The translations under genes and the position numbers were made by a program. Under the pieces are notes generated by a model. The model had not been told where the DNA came from and made no database searches. It was given only the letters and a program-made list of their open reading frames with translations. Below are positions 9,779 through 16,331 of a stretch of 64,000 nucleotides of DNA, piece after piece (position 1 is the stretch's first letter; every line of letters starts with the position of its first letter). The DNA comes from Cruoricaptor ignavus (GTDB taxonomy: Bacteria > Bacteroidota > Bacteroidia > Flavobacteriales > Weeksellaceae). The DNA is taken from the NCBI RefSeq assembly GCF_900141665.1, contig NZ_FQYI01000005.1, positions 1 through 64,000 on the forward strand, written 5' to 3'.

Positions 9779-9976
9779 TTATTTTGTCGAGTTCAACAAA
9801 TCTTTTATATCTATATCAAGAAGTTTCGCAATTTCAAGTAAAGTTTCCGTGGACGGTTGAATTTCGTTTGTTACCCAACGCGAAACTGTAACCTCACTTT
9901 TGCCAAGTTGCTCAGCCAGCCATTTATTTGTTTTTGACTTTTCTGCAAGAATAACTTTTAATCTATTGATTTTCAT
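9779..9976 (-). CDS. XRE-family helix-turn-helix regulator of the defence operon
   Basis: A 65-residue protein that is almost entirely one HTH_3 domain. The recognition region reads WLAEQLGKSEVTVSRWV, followed by PSTETLLEIAKLLDID. Small XRE proteins encoded just upstream of restriction-modification genes often act like C-proteins that time nuclease expression. It is the first gene of the operon and its stop lies 2 bp before the methylase start, so it is probably co-transcribed and autoregulatory. The operator is likely in the AT-rich 50 bases upstream (9977-10050), but I could not fix a specific site. Confidence 0.85.
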   Translation of the reverse strand: MKINRLKVILAEKSKTNKWLAEQLGKSEVTVSRWVTNEIQPSTETLLEIAKLLDIDIKDLLNSTK

Positions 9977-10274
9977 TATTTGTTATTTGATTAACATTTA
10001 GCGATAAATATACACACTATTTCTAAAATTTCATACTTTTGCTATACTAAAATAAAAACGCAAAGCGTAGTCTATCGTTGGGTAACTGAAAACCGCGAAT
10101 TTTCAAAAAAAACATCCATCTTCGATAGACTTACGCCTGTGCCATATAGGCGTGGGCTGTAAGTCAAATCCTGGATGTTTGGTTCTTCGCGGTACCACAG
10201 TTACAGATTGGCTTCAGTTCCACGCTTTGTTATTTAATAAATGCATTTTGGAACGGATGCAAAAAAATAACACT
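9977..10274. other. Intergenic region between defence operon and unknown accessory gene
   Basis: About 300 bases without a convincing gene. The left 60 bases are AT-rich and should contain the defence operon promoter on the minus strand. The rest is dominated by the multi-stem inverted-repeat locus listed separately. The open frame from 10152 runs through that structure, but its N terminus is not protein-like and the signal peptide begins only at 10275, so I treat the region as non-coding. Confidence 0.6.
10061..10229. repeat. Multi-stem nested inverted-repeat locus with a crossing pairing
   Basis: Nested complementary arms seen directly: CAAAGCGT 10061-10068 with ACGCTTTG 10222-10229; GTAACTG 10082-10088 with CAGTTAC 10198-10204; ACCGCGAA 10092-10099 with TTCGCGGT 10186-10193; AAACATCCA 10110-10118 with TGGATGTTT 10172-10180; GACTTAC 10128-10134 with GTAAGTC 10159-10165, closed by GCCT/AGGC. 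A further pair, TCTATCG 10071-10077 with CGATAGA 10123-10129, crosses the nested set and shares bases with the innermost stem, so two alternative folds are possible. Candidates are a structured RNA, a folded single-strand recombination site (integron attC-like) or a protein-binding cruciform. The arms are seen; the role is unknown. Confidence 0.75.
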
Positions 10275-10826
10275 ATGAAAAGATTTAGTCTATTAGTCGT
10301 GATTGCCATTTCCACAGTCACATTCGCTCAGAAAATTGACTGCTCAAAAATCAAAGATGAGCTAACAAATGTTAAAACTGAAATTGCAGAACTTACCAAG
10401 CAAAACCTCTACTACAAAGAAACACTCGATTTGCTTAAACCACTTGCATCAAATTCCGCCAATAATCTTGATATTAGCATTATCAGCGCTGTCGGAAATA
10501 AGGAGGGCAAAACGATCACAATTTCCTATCTTTATCAAAATACTGCGACAGAAGCTAGGAAGTACTTTCAGGCATCACAATCATATTTTGTCGATGCACG
10601 TGGAAATCAATCCGAAACCTATGAGGTATATGCATCTGCCAATAGATTGCGAGTTGAGCAAATACAACCCAACATCCCAATGAAAGGATTTATCAAATTC
10701 AAGGTTGAAGAAGTTGATTTTCCAATCATCAAACATCTTAATTTAAAGTTTAGCTATGTTGGGAATCAAATAGGAAAACCCGAGGAAAATGTTATTTTTC
10801 AAAATATTCCTGTTACTTGGAAATAA
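10275..10826 (+). CDS. Secreted protein of unknown function
   Basis: About 183 residues from the ATG at 10275. It begins MKRFSLLVVIAISTVTFAQ, a standard Sec signal peptide with cleavage after the AQ. A short coiled segment follows (about 25-50), then a beta-rich region with ISIISAVGNKEGKTITISY and LKFSYVGNQIG, suggestive of an immunoglobulin-like or FxLYD-like fold. I do not recognise the family. It stands immediately downstream of the inverted-repeat locus and 21 bp before another unknown gene in the same direction, between the defence operon and the mobility genes, so it is accessory cargo. Confidence 0.6.
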   Translation: MKRFSLLVVIAISTVTFAQKIDCSKIKDELTNVKTEIAELTKQNLYYKETLDLLKPLASNSANNLDISIISAVGNKEGKTITISYLYQNTATEARKYFQASQSYFVDARGNQSETYEVYASANRLRVEQIQPNIPMKGFIKFKVEEVDFPIIKHLNLKFSYVGNQIGKPEENVIFQNIPVTWK

Positions 10827-10847
10827 TTAATATAAAAACTTCAAATT

Positions 10848-11138
10848 ATGAAAAGACAAAATCCGACCGGAAAAACTTACTTGATTGGATCTTCGAATCC
10901 ATCCATTCTCACACCTCCTACCGAATATTACAACGGTCAAAAAATAGAATTTCGCACTTTTGTTTTAGATGAAAATTCAAACAGCACCTCTTATCAAGAT
11001 TGGTTAAAAATGGATATGGAACATTCAAAAAACGCATGGTACATCCCTGATACCGAATCGGAAACTAGAATTAAACGCAGACGAATCAATAGAAAACAAG
11101 TACGAAATTTTTTAGATTTTCGATATTTGCAGAAATAA
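10848..11138 (+). CDS. Small basic protein of unknown function
   Basis: A 96-residue protein starting MKRQNPTGKTYLIG and ending with a basic stretch (RIKRRRINRKQVRNF). No signal peptide or membrane segment is seen, and no family is recognised. It follows the secreted protein by 21 bp and is closed by a strong terminator at 11156-11188, so the two form a small transcription unit. The conserved-looking middle (SSNPSILTPPTEYYNGQKIEF) could be a short domain, but this is a guess. Coding status rests on an intact frame between a plausible start and a terminator. Confidence 0.5.
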   Translation: MKRQNPTGKTYLIGSSNPSILTPPTEYYNGQKIEFRTFVLDENSNSTSYQDWLKMDMEHSKNAWYIPDTESETRIKRRRINRKQVRNFLDFRYLQK

Positions 11139-11155
11139 AAAAACTAGTTTTCATT

Positions 11156-11188
11156 AAAAAAATCCGCATTTTTAGTGCGGTTTTTTTT
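11156..11188. terminator. Bidirectional intrinsic terminator
   Basis: CCGCA (11164-11168) pairs with TGCGG (11176-11180), flanked by an A-run on the left and eight T on the right. It lies between the plus-strand gene ending at 11138 and the minus-strand relaxase ending at 11254, so it can end transcription from both sides. Confidence 0.85.
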
Positions 11189-11253
11189 AGTCAGAAAAAT
11201 TGTTTCAGTAAATGGCGGTTCTTTATTTATTGTTCTTCACGGGCTTTCAAAGG

Positions 11254-12492
11254 TTATCTTCTTATTTTTTTATGATTATGCTCTTCATTTCTTGAATTAC
11301 TAATCCTCAAACTATCCTTATATTTCTCTTCCAGCCATTTTTGACTTTGAGTACCTTCAATTTTTAAAATCTTGTTTTTTTCCGTAGTGTCATATTCAAT
11401 ACTCAATTTAAGACTTTCAACCTTGAAACTTTTAAAGTATCGTGAAGAATAGATTTCACCGCTTATATGGATTTCTTGCTTTTCTAACAACTTTTTAATC
11501 AGTTCCGGCGGCAACCTCATTTTTTCACATTCGGTAACAATAGGAAGAGAATCTTTGACTTCAGGGTGATATTTCAATACTTTGTCAAAAACCTTATTCT
11601 GCTTTTCTAATGTATTTTCAAGTTTTGAAACTGAATCCTGCATCTTTCCTTTTTCTCTGTCATTATCAATCCTAAGAATGTTTATTTCTTTTTTCATTTG
11701 TTCATTTTCCTTTTCCAATTTCTTAGTTTTAGAACCCGTTATAGCATTCGCAAAATTTTCAATTATTCTTTTTGAAGAAATATTCTTCTCAATGGCTTTC
11801 AATTCAGATTGCTTTTGATTCTTTTCCTTTTCCAACTGTTGATTTTGGAGATGAAGGTCTCGGTAATATTCAGATGTGGAAATATGTTTGGCTTCCGAAC
11901 CCTCTATCCCTCTTCTTAATCCATATTTTGCCATTGCTGCAGCATAGGTATTCTGATAGTGCTTCAGCTTATTTCTTGCCATTACATCATCGGCACAAAG
12001 CCTGTTGGCATTTGAATTTTTCTTTTTATATGTATGAGGATTATTGTCTTTTTTTGCTTTTCTTCTTTCTCCTGTGACTATTGGAATTATAGTAGCGTGA
12101 ATATGAGGTGTTTTTTCATCCATATGCAATACCGCGGAAACCAAATTCTCTTCTCCGAAAGTTTCTTTAATCCAATCGAGATTATCTTTACACCAATTGT
12201 CTAATTGTTTGTTTTTCTCGATGGCTTTCATCGTTTCATGAGTTCCGGACAACATTATGCGAATGGCTCTCACCTGATTGATTCCTATCTTTCTTTTGAG
12301 ATTGGCATTGTCCAACCTGTATTGTATTGCCGAAGTCCTGTTTTTGATTCCTTCAGGATAGGCAATCATTTCTTTATTGAGATGAGTTAGTGAAGCATCT
12401 GCGTTTTTCGGATGGATGGTTCTTTCTATATGGGCTGACATTCCGGAATCATTACCTTTGGCTTTTTCTAAATGTAGAACGGTATATGACAT
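11254..12492 (-). CDS. MobV-type relaxase (Mob_Pre family)
   Basis: A 412-residue protein. The N-terminal half carries the relaxase domain, with the metal-binding histidine motif HMDEKTPHIHATIIPI at about 123-138 and an N terminus (MSYTVLHLEKAKG) typical of Bacteroidota Mob_Pre proteins. The C-terminal half is a long lysine/glutamate-rich coiled coil (about 215-300). Such relaxases nick oriT and lead the strand into a recipient with help from a conjugative element supplied in trans. No type IV secretion genes are seen, so the element would be mobilizable and not self-transmissible. A candidate oriT is directly upstream. Confidence 0.9.
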   Translation of the reverse strand: MSYTVLHLEKAKGNDSGMSAHIERTIHPKNADASLTHLNKEMIAYPEGIKNRTSAIQYRLDNANLKRKIGINQVRAIRIMLSGTHETMKAIEKNKQLDNWCKDNLDWIKETFGEENLVSAVLHMDEKTPHIHATIIPIVTGERRKAKKDNNPHTYKKKNSNANRLCADDVMARNKLKHYQNTYAAAMAKYGLRRGIEGSEAKHISTSEYYRDLHLQNQQLEKEKNQKQSELKAIEKNISSKRIIENFANAITGSKTKKLEKENEQMKKEINILRIDNDREKGKMQDSVSKLENTLEKQNKVFDKVLKYHPEVKDSLPIVTECEKMRLPPELIKKLLEKQEIHISGEIYSSRYFKSFKVESLKLSIEYDTTEKNKILKIEGTQSQKWLEEKYKDSLRISNSRNEEHNHKKIRR

Positions 12493-12529
12493 TGCTTTTT
12501 AATTTAATTTTTAAACAATTCGGGGGTTT

Positions 12530-12611
12530 CCAAAGGGGGAGTATCCCCCTTGGCTTATTGGGGCTTTTTTAGTGAAGTGCAACGGAGCGTTAAGAAAAAG
12601 CCCTAATAAGC
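12530..12611. other. Candidate oriT of the mobilizable element
   Basis: Two inverted repeats lie directly upstream of the relaxase gene. The first is CCAAAGGGGG/CCCCCTTGG around AGTAT (12530-12553). The second has 18-base arms, GCTTATTGGGGCTTTTTT (12553-12570) and AAAAAGCCCTAATAAGCT (12594-12611), with one mismatch and small offsets, around a 23-base loop rich in GC steps. MobV oriT sites are usually found in this position with such repeats. The second repeat could also act as a terminator for the primase transcript. The nick site is not identified. Confidence 0.5.
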
Positions 12612-12647
12612 TATGGCTTTTCTTTTCAAAAGCCTTCCGTGCAGCCC

Positions 12648-13601
12648 TCACCTTTTTCTCCTGTAGGTATTGGCTTGTTCAGGAATTCTACTCTCATCAA
12701 CATCATTAGCCAAATTATTGTTAAGGATATTTTTGCTTTTGAGATAATCGTTCAGGTCTTTGTGGTCGGAATAGGTTACTGAAAAATCTTTTGCTTCCGG
12801 AAATTCTTTCAATAATTTCGAAGTAGCTTTTTGTCCGGCAGCATCATTGTCAAGTATCAGGCTTGGTGTAAGTTTATTTTCCCTTATCCATTCTATGGCT
12901 TTATTCAAATTCGAAAGGGAATTCAGAATGATACAATCTACTTTAAACTGTTTTTCATTCTTCAAAGTGAGATGAGACAGAAAATCAAACATCCCTTCGT
13001 AGACCATGCATATTGTATTTTCCTGATTGCAGCCACTTCCGTCAACCACAGAAATATTCTGCGAAGTGCAGCCTTTGAAAAATTCGGAACGAAGATGATA
13101 GCTCCCATTATTATCGAGCCATCCCAATGCCTTATATTTCCTGTCATCTACAGAATAATGAATCTCCTGTAGATATTTCCGAGCAGTATCAATATTGATG
13201 TTGCGCTCCTTTAAATAGTGCAACAATTTTGAATCGTGAAGAGATTGTATCTTTTCAATTTTAATGCTGGATTCTCTTGTGTTATTTTGATTTCCTATTT
13301 TCTCTCTCATGTTATTGAAAACAAAATCGGTGTTCAGATTTAAGCCTTTCAGGAAAGTAAGTGCCTCAGAAACATTTATTGCTTTTTGCATGGCAATAAT
13401 AAGGTCTATGATGGTTCCACCTTGGGCAGAGCCATGGTCGTACCATAGATTCAGTTTGTCATCAACTTTCATCGATGCCGTTTTTTCCGTTCTAAATGGA
13501 GAATAGTAAAAATAGTTGTATCGAATAGTTCTTTGCGGTTCATGCCCTAAAGCATTAAGAAAATCAATGATTCTGATATTTTTTGCTGTTTTTGTATTCA
13601 T
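12648..13601 (-). CDS. Mobile-element primase with toprim domain
   Basis: A 317-residue protein. The N terminus (about 1-100) resembles a CHC2-type primase domain without clear zinc cysteines: FRTEKTASMKVDDKLNLWYDHG, shown here in part, matches the fold's DNA-binding segment. The C-terminal toprim domain shows VYEGMFDFL (catalytic glutamate) and LILDNDAAGQKA (the DxD-like acidic motif), then DLNDYL. Such primases serve replication of Bacteroidota mobilizable elements and plasmids and may prime the transferred strand. It lies between the candidate oriT and the palindrome, in line with a replication role. Confidence 0.8.
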   Translation of the reverse strand: MNTKTAKNIRIIDFLNALGHEPQRTIRYNYFYYSPFRTEKTASMKVDDKLNLWYDHGSAQGGTIIDLIIAMQKAINVSEALTFLKGLNLNTDFVFNNMREKIGNQNNTRESSIKIEKIQSLHDSKLLHYLKERNINIDTARKYLQEIHYSVDDRKYKALGWLDNNGSYHLRSEFFKGCTSQNISVVDGSGCNQENTICMVYEGMFDFLSHLTLKNEKQFKVDCIILNSLSNLNKAIEWIRENKLTPSLILDNDAAGQKATSKLLKEFPEAKDFSVTYSDHKDLNDYLKSKNILNNNLANDVDESRIPEQANTYRRKR

Positions 13602-13693
13602 GTATTTTGGATTTATTGGGTATTTTTTTCTTTCACCAGCAATCTTGCTATTGAAAAGAAAAAATCAGTATTGGATTATTGGGATTCGATGAC

Positions 13694-13741
13694 TGGTTTA
13701 GTCTGGTTTACTACTATATAGTAGTAAACCAGACTAAACCA
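13694..13741. repeat. Perfect 48-bp palindrome
   Basis: A gap-free palindrome centred between 13717 and 13718 (TACTACTAT|ATAGTAGTA). Each arm is 24 bases and contains two tandem 10-mers, TGGTTTAGTC and TGGTTTACTA, so the whole site is four related half-sites. It lies in the only gap between the primase and the RepA-like ATPase. It may be a replication origin, an operator or a single-strand initiation hairpin. It lacks a T-run, so it is not a standard terminator. Confidence 0.9.
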
Positions 13742-13766
13742 AATAGCCCATTGAATGATTTTGGAA

Positions 13767-14804
13767 TTAATAGTAGAAGCTGGGGTTGAATTTGTAAAAT
13801 CTCCCCTCCTTAAAAATCATCGTTTTGTTTTGACAAAAGACCTTCAGTTTTTTAGCCTTATTGGTTCCGAAATCATATCCGAAATGAGCATAGGATTCTA
13901 TCAATTTTGAGATAAGCTCTCCATAGGAAAGTGATTTTTGGTCTTTGAAAGCGAGTGATAGTGCTTCCCGATGGTTTTGCTCTGAAATTTCGTGATAATC
14001 AAATCCCTTGGCTTGACCTGTCTGTATATGATAGTCATCCACAGGCTCAGGTAAACCATCGTCATCAATCCTGAAGGCAAAAGGTTCAAACTCAACATCA
14101 CGAATACTCATCGGTTTTACAATAGAGATATTCGGGTCTTTTTCATCTCTTACCACTTGTAGTATAGTTTCGGCTTTATTCAGTAGTTCAGTTCCCAAAT
14201 GTCCCCGTGCATTATCATCCGTTTTATTCACATGCAAAACAGTGTGAATATGCAACTGATAGACTTCTGTCCAGATCATCAGTTTAGAAATAATCTCGGT
14301 AGATTCATTCGGGGAATTGATATCGAATACCAAATCTCTGATTCCGTCAATAATGACCAACCCCAATGAAGTGGTGCTTTTAATTGCTTCTTCGATAATC
14401 TGTATACGGATAGAAGGATTGAATCTTCTCAGACAGACGAATTCAAGATTCTCGGGTTGAATCTCCTTGCTCATTCCCGATAGTTCAATTATCCTTGACA
14501 AGACTTTCTGACTGTGATACGGACTTTGTTCGGTATCGAAGTAAATGATTTTCCTCTTATCATCCGGCATAGCCGCATTATAATTGAGCATTAATCGACA
14601 GACCAGAGCAGCTGCGGTCATCGCTGTAACACTAAAGGTCTTTCTGCTTTTGGCTTTTCCAACGGTAGCGGAAAAATTACCCAATGTTCCCACAACAGAT
14701 TCATCAATACGGATGACCACAGGCGGATATTCAAATTTGTCGGTAATCAAAAGCCTTGACGAATGCCATAGACTCTTAATGTCTTTGTTGTTATCCATCA
14801 TCAT
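13767..14804 (-). CDS. RepA-like RecA-fold ATPase of a mobile element (AAA_25 type)
   Basis: A 345-residue protein with a RecA-like core: Walker A variant GKAKSRKTF (about 42-50, R in place of the last glycine), IIYFDTEQSP (about 89-98), Walker B LVIIDGIRDL and VLHVNKTDDNARGHLG resembling motif 3/4 of RepA and KaiC-like helicases. The C terminus is small and helical. Proteins like this are found as RepA/helicase homologues in Bacteroidota integrative elements and probably help replicate the excised circle. Its start overlaps the stop of the DUF3853-like gene by 4 bp (translational coupling). Confidence 0.78.
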   Translation of the reverse strand: MMMDNNKDIKSLWHSSRLLITDKFEYPPVVIRIDESVVGTLGNFSATVGKAKSRKTFSVTAMTAAALVCRLMLNYNAAMPDDKRKIIYFDTEQSPYHSQKVLSRIIELSGMSKEIQPENLEFVCLRRFNPSIRIQIIEEAIKSTTSLGLVIIDGIRDLVFDINSPNESTEIISKLMIWTEVYQLHIHTVLHVNKTDDNARGHLGTELLNKAETILQVVRDEKDPNISIVKPMSIRDVEFEPFAFRIDDDGLPEPVDDYHIQTGQAKGFDYHEISEQNHREALSLAFKDQKSLSYGELISKLIESYAHFGYDFGTNKAKKLKVFCQNKTMIFKEGRFYKFNPSFYY

Positions 14805-15103
14805 TTTCTTCCTCCGATTTTACGTCCTGCCAATTCTAATGCAAGGTCTGCATCCACGATGATTTTACGACCTATCTGCGTGATGGCTTTATCTATTTTT
14901 CCACTCTGCTTGATGCGGTTGGCTGTAGGAATGCTGCACCCGAAAAGGCGTGCGATTCCGGAAATTCCGTAAACGTGTTTTTTTATGGAATTATTGAGAG
15001 GAACTGGTGCATCTTCTTTATGCCCATCGGTCTTCTGAAGATAGAGAAATTCTTCGCCTGTCATCTGCCAAAGCGGTTTCTGCTTAAGTTCGTTTAAGTT
15101 CAT
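14801..15103 (-). CDS. DUF3853-like HTH protein of the mobile element
   Basis: About 100 residues from the ATG at 15103 (MNLNELKQKPLWQMTGEEF). The C-terminal half reads YGISGIARLFGCSIPTANRIK, then GKIDKAITQIGRKIIVD, an excisionase/MerR-like winged helix-turn-helix. I recognise it as DUF3853, a family common in Bacteroidota integrated elements. It may regulate the replication genes or assist excision. An upstream start at 15163 is open but adds an uncharacteristic, poorly structured 20 residues. It is the first gene of the RepA unit. Confidence 0.75.
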   Translation of the reverse strand: MNLNELKQKPLWQMTGEEFLYLQKTDGHKEDAPVPLNNSIKKHVYGISGIARLFGCSIPTANRIKQSGKIDKAITQIGRKIIVDADLALELAGRKIGGRK

Positions 15104-15279
15104 ATTTTTTACAATGTTATGGTTAAACAAGCCTTGTACTTCGGCGTTATTGTTCGAACACATTGCAAATCTAGGATGGGAAAAGAGTGGTAAGGTGGTG
15201 GATTTATGAAATTTATATCATTGATAATCAATGAGTATTAAATATATTTTAAGTGGTAAAAGTGGTTGCTTATGGGATA
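15104..15279. promoter_or_regulatory. Regulatory gap with dyad and direct repeats
   Basis: The gap upstream of the DUF3853-like gene contains a dyad TCATTGAT-A-ATCAATGA (about 15218-15234) and two related direct repeats, AGTGGTAAGGTGGTGG (from about 15187) and AGTGGTAAAAGTGGTTG (from about 15252). These look like operator or iteron sites. No binding protein can be assigned. Confidence 0.4.
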
Positions 15280-16323
15280 TCAGGAAATAGTATTGAATAT
15301 TGACTCAATAACGTCTTTAAATTCTTTATTTTTCTTATTGCCTTCTTCAGAACTTACCGCTACGGTTTTATATTTGGAATTATAAGTCTCCCATTTAATT
15401 CCTAATTGATTGAGTAGGGCTGTTCTCCATTCTTTATTTTCATCAGACTGAAGACAATCATATAGTTTTGAAATTAAATGATAGGTTCGCTCTTTTTCAC
15501 GATTCCTAATGATCAGCTTAGCATTTGATGGTCGCAGATTGAGAATGTTATAAAAATCTATAACACCCAAATTCTCGAATTGCATTCCATTACATTCTTT
15601 ATGAATGGATGATATTAATTGCATATCAAAATATTCTCCATGTTTTAGTTCGGAATTTTCCTCGGAATTTGGTCTTATTTCATCAAAAAAATAATTATTT
15701 AAGACCAAAAGAAAAGAACTTTCCAATTCGCAGATCTTTCCAAAAACATTATCGGCAAACTTTAGGGATTCTTGACGCAATTTTTCTTTCTCCCGATAAA
15801 GTTCATCAAGTTTTCCTGGTTCGATCTTATATAAATTGGAAAATTTGTTTACTTTTTCTTCAAACGCCCTAACTCTCACTTCATCACCTTTCCAACTTGC
15901 CGATTCCAAAGAATTTTTTGCATCCCTTAATTCTATATACTGATTATTGGTATATTTTTCTTGAGCTTTTATTTTGGAGTCGAAGGAATTGGCTCTATCC
16001 CAGCAAATTTCAAATGTATCTATATTATCTAAAGAATTTATATGGTCATTATACTTTTCGATATTCTTTTTTATCACTTTCCGCAATATCGAAAAAAACT
16101 GTACTTGTTTTTCCTTGTCTTTGGAAGTGATGAAATTTAAAACTGCTTTTTCAAAATTTTCAAGATTTCTGAATTGATTGAAAAAAGCAACAATTTGCTG
16201 TTGTTCTTCAAAATGCAATATTTTGTTTTTCAGTATGTTTTGATATATTTCGTCTAATTTTGTGTATTTCGGCAATATATCCATAATTTGATATAGAGAA
16301 CCATGAGTTTTATTTTCTTCCAT
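15280..16323 (-). CDS. Mobile-element protein of unknown function, coiled coil
   Basis: A 347-residue, highly charged and helical protein with no signal peptide or membrane segment. The centre (about 105-200) is a likely coiled coil. The C-terminal part holds LNLRPSNAKLIIRNREKERT followed by HLISKLYDCL, a block that I associate with hypothetical proteins next to integrases in Bacteroidota elements and that loosely recalls the RteC C terminus. It ends close to the regulatory gap and starts 8 bp from the integrase gene, with which it is probably co-transcribed. Function is unknown; regulation of excision is one possibility. Confidence 0.6.
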   Translation of the reverse strand: MEENKTHGSLYQIMDILPKYTKLDEIYQNILKNKILHFEEQQQIVAFFNQFRNLENFEKAVLNFITSKDKEKQVQFFSILRKVIKKNIEKYNDHINSLDNIDTFEICWDRANSFDSKIKAQEKYTNNQYIELRDAKNSLESASWKGDEVRVRAFEEKVNKFSNLYKIEPGKLDELYREKEKLRQESLKFADNVFGKICELESSFLLVLNNYFFDEIRPNSEENSELKHGEYFDMQLISSIHKECNGMQFENLGVIDFYNILNLRPSNAKLIIRNREKERTYHLISKLYDCLQSDENKEWRTALLNQLGIKWETYNSKYKTVAVSSEEGNKKNKEFKDVIESIFNTIS

Positions 16324-16331
16324 TTGTCAAA

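Noticed and set aside
10061-10229. Classical integron attC site
   Set aside because: The arms fold in a similar way, but I found no full RYYYAAC at the left end or GTTRRRY at the right end, and only one copy. I kept it as an attC-like possibility only.
10152-10274. Coding start of the secreted protein at 10152
   Set aside because: The frame is open, but it runs through the inverted-repeat locus; the signal peptide starts at 10275.
12516-12611. Terminator only, between primase and relaxase
   Set aside because: The second inverted repeat could end transcription, but two stacked repeats upstream of a MobV gene fit an oriT better; kept as a candidate.
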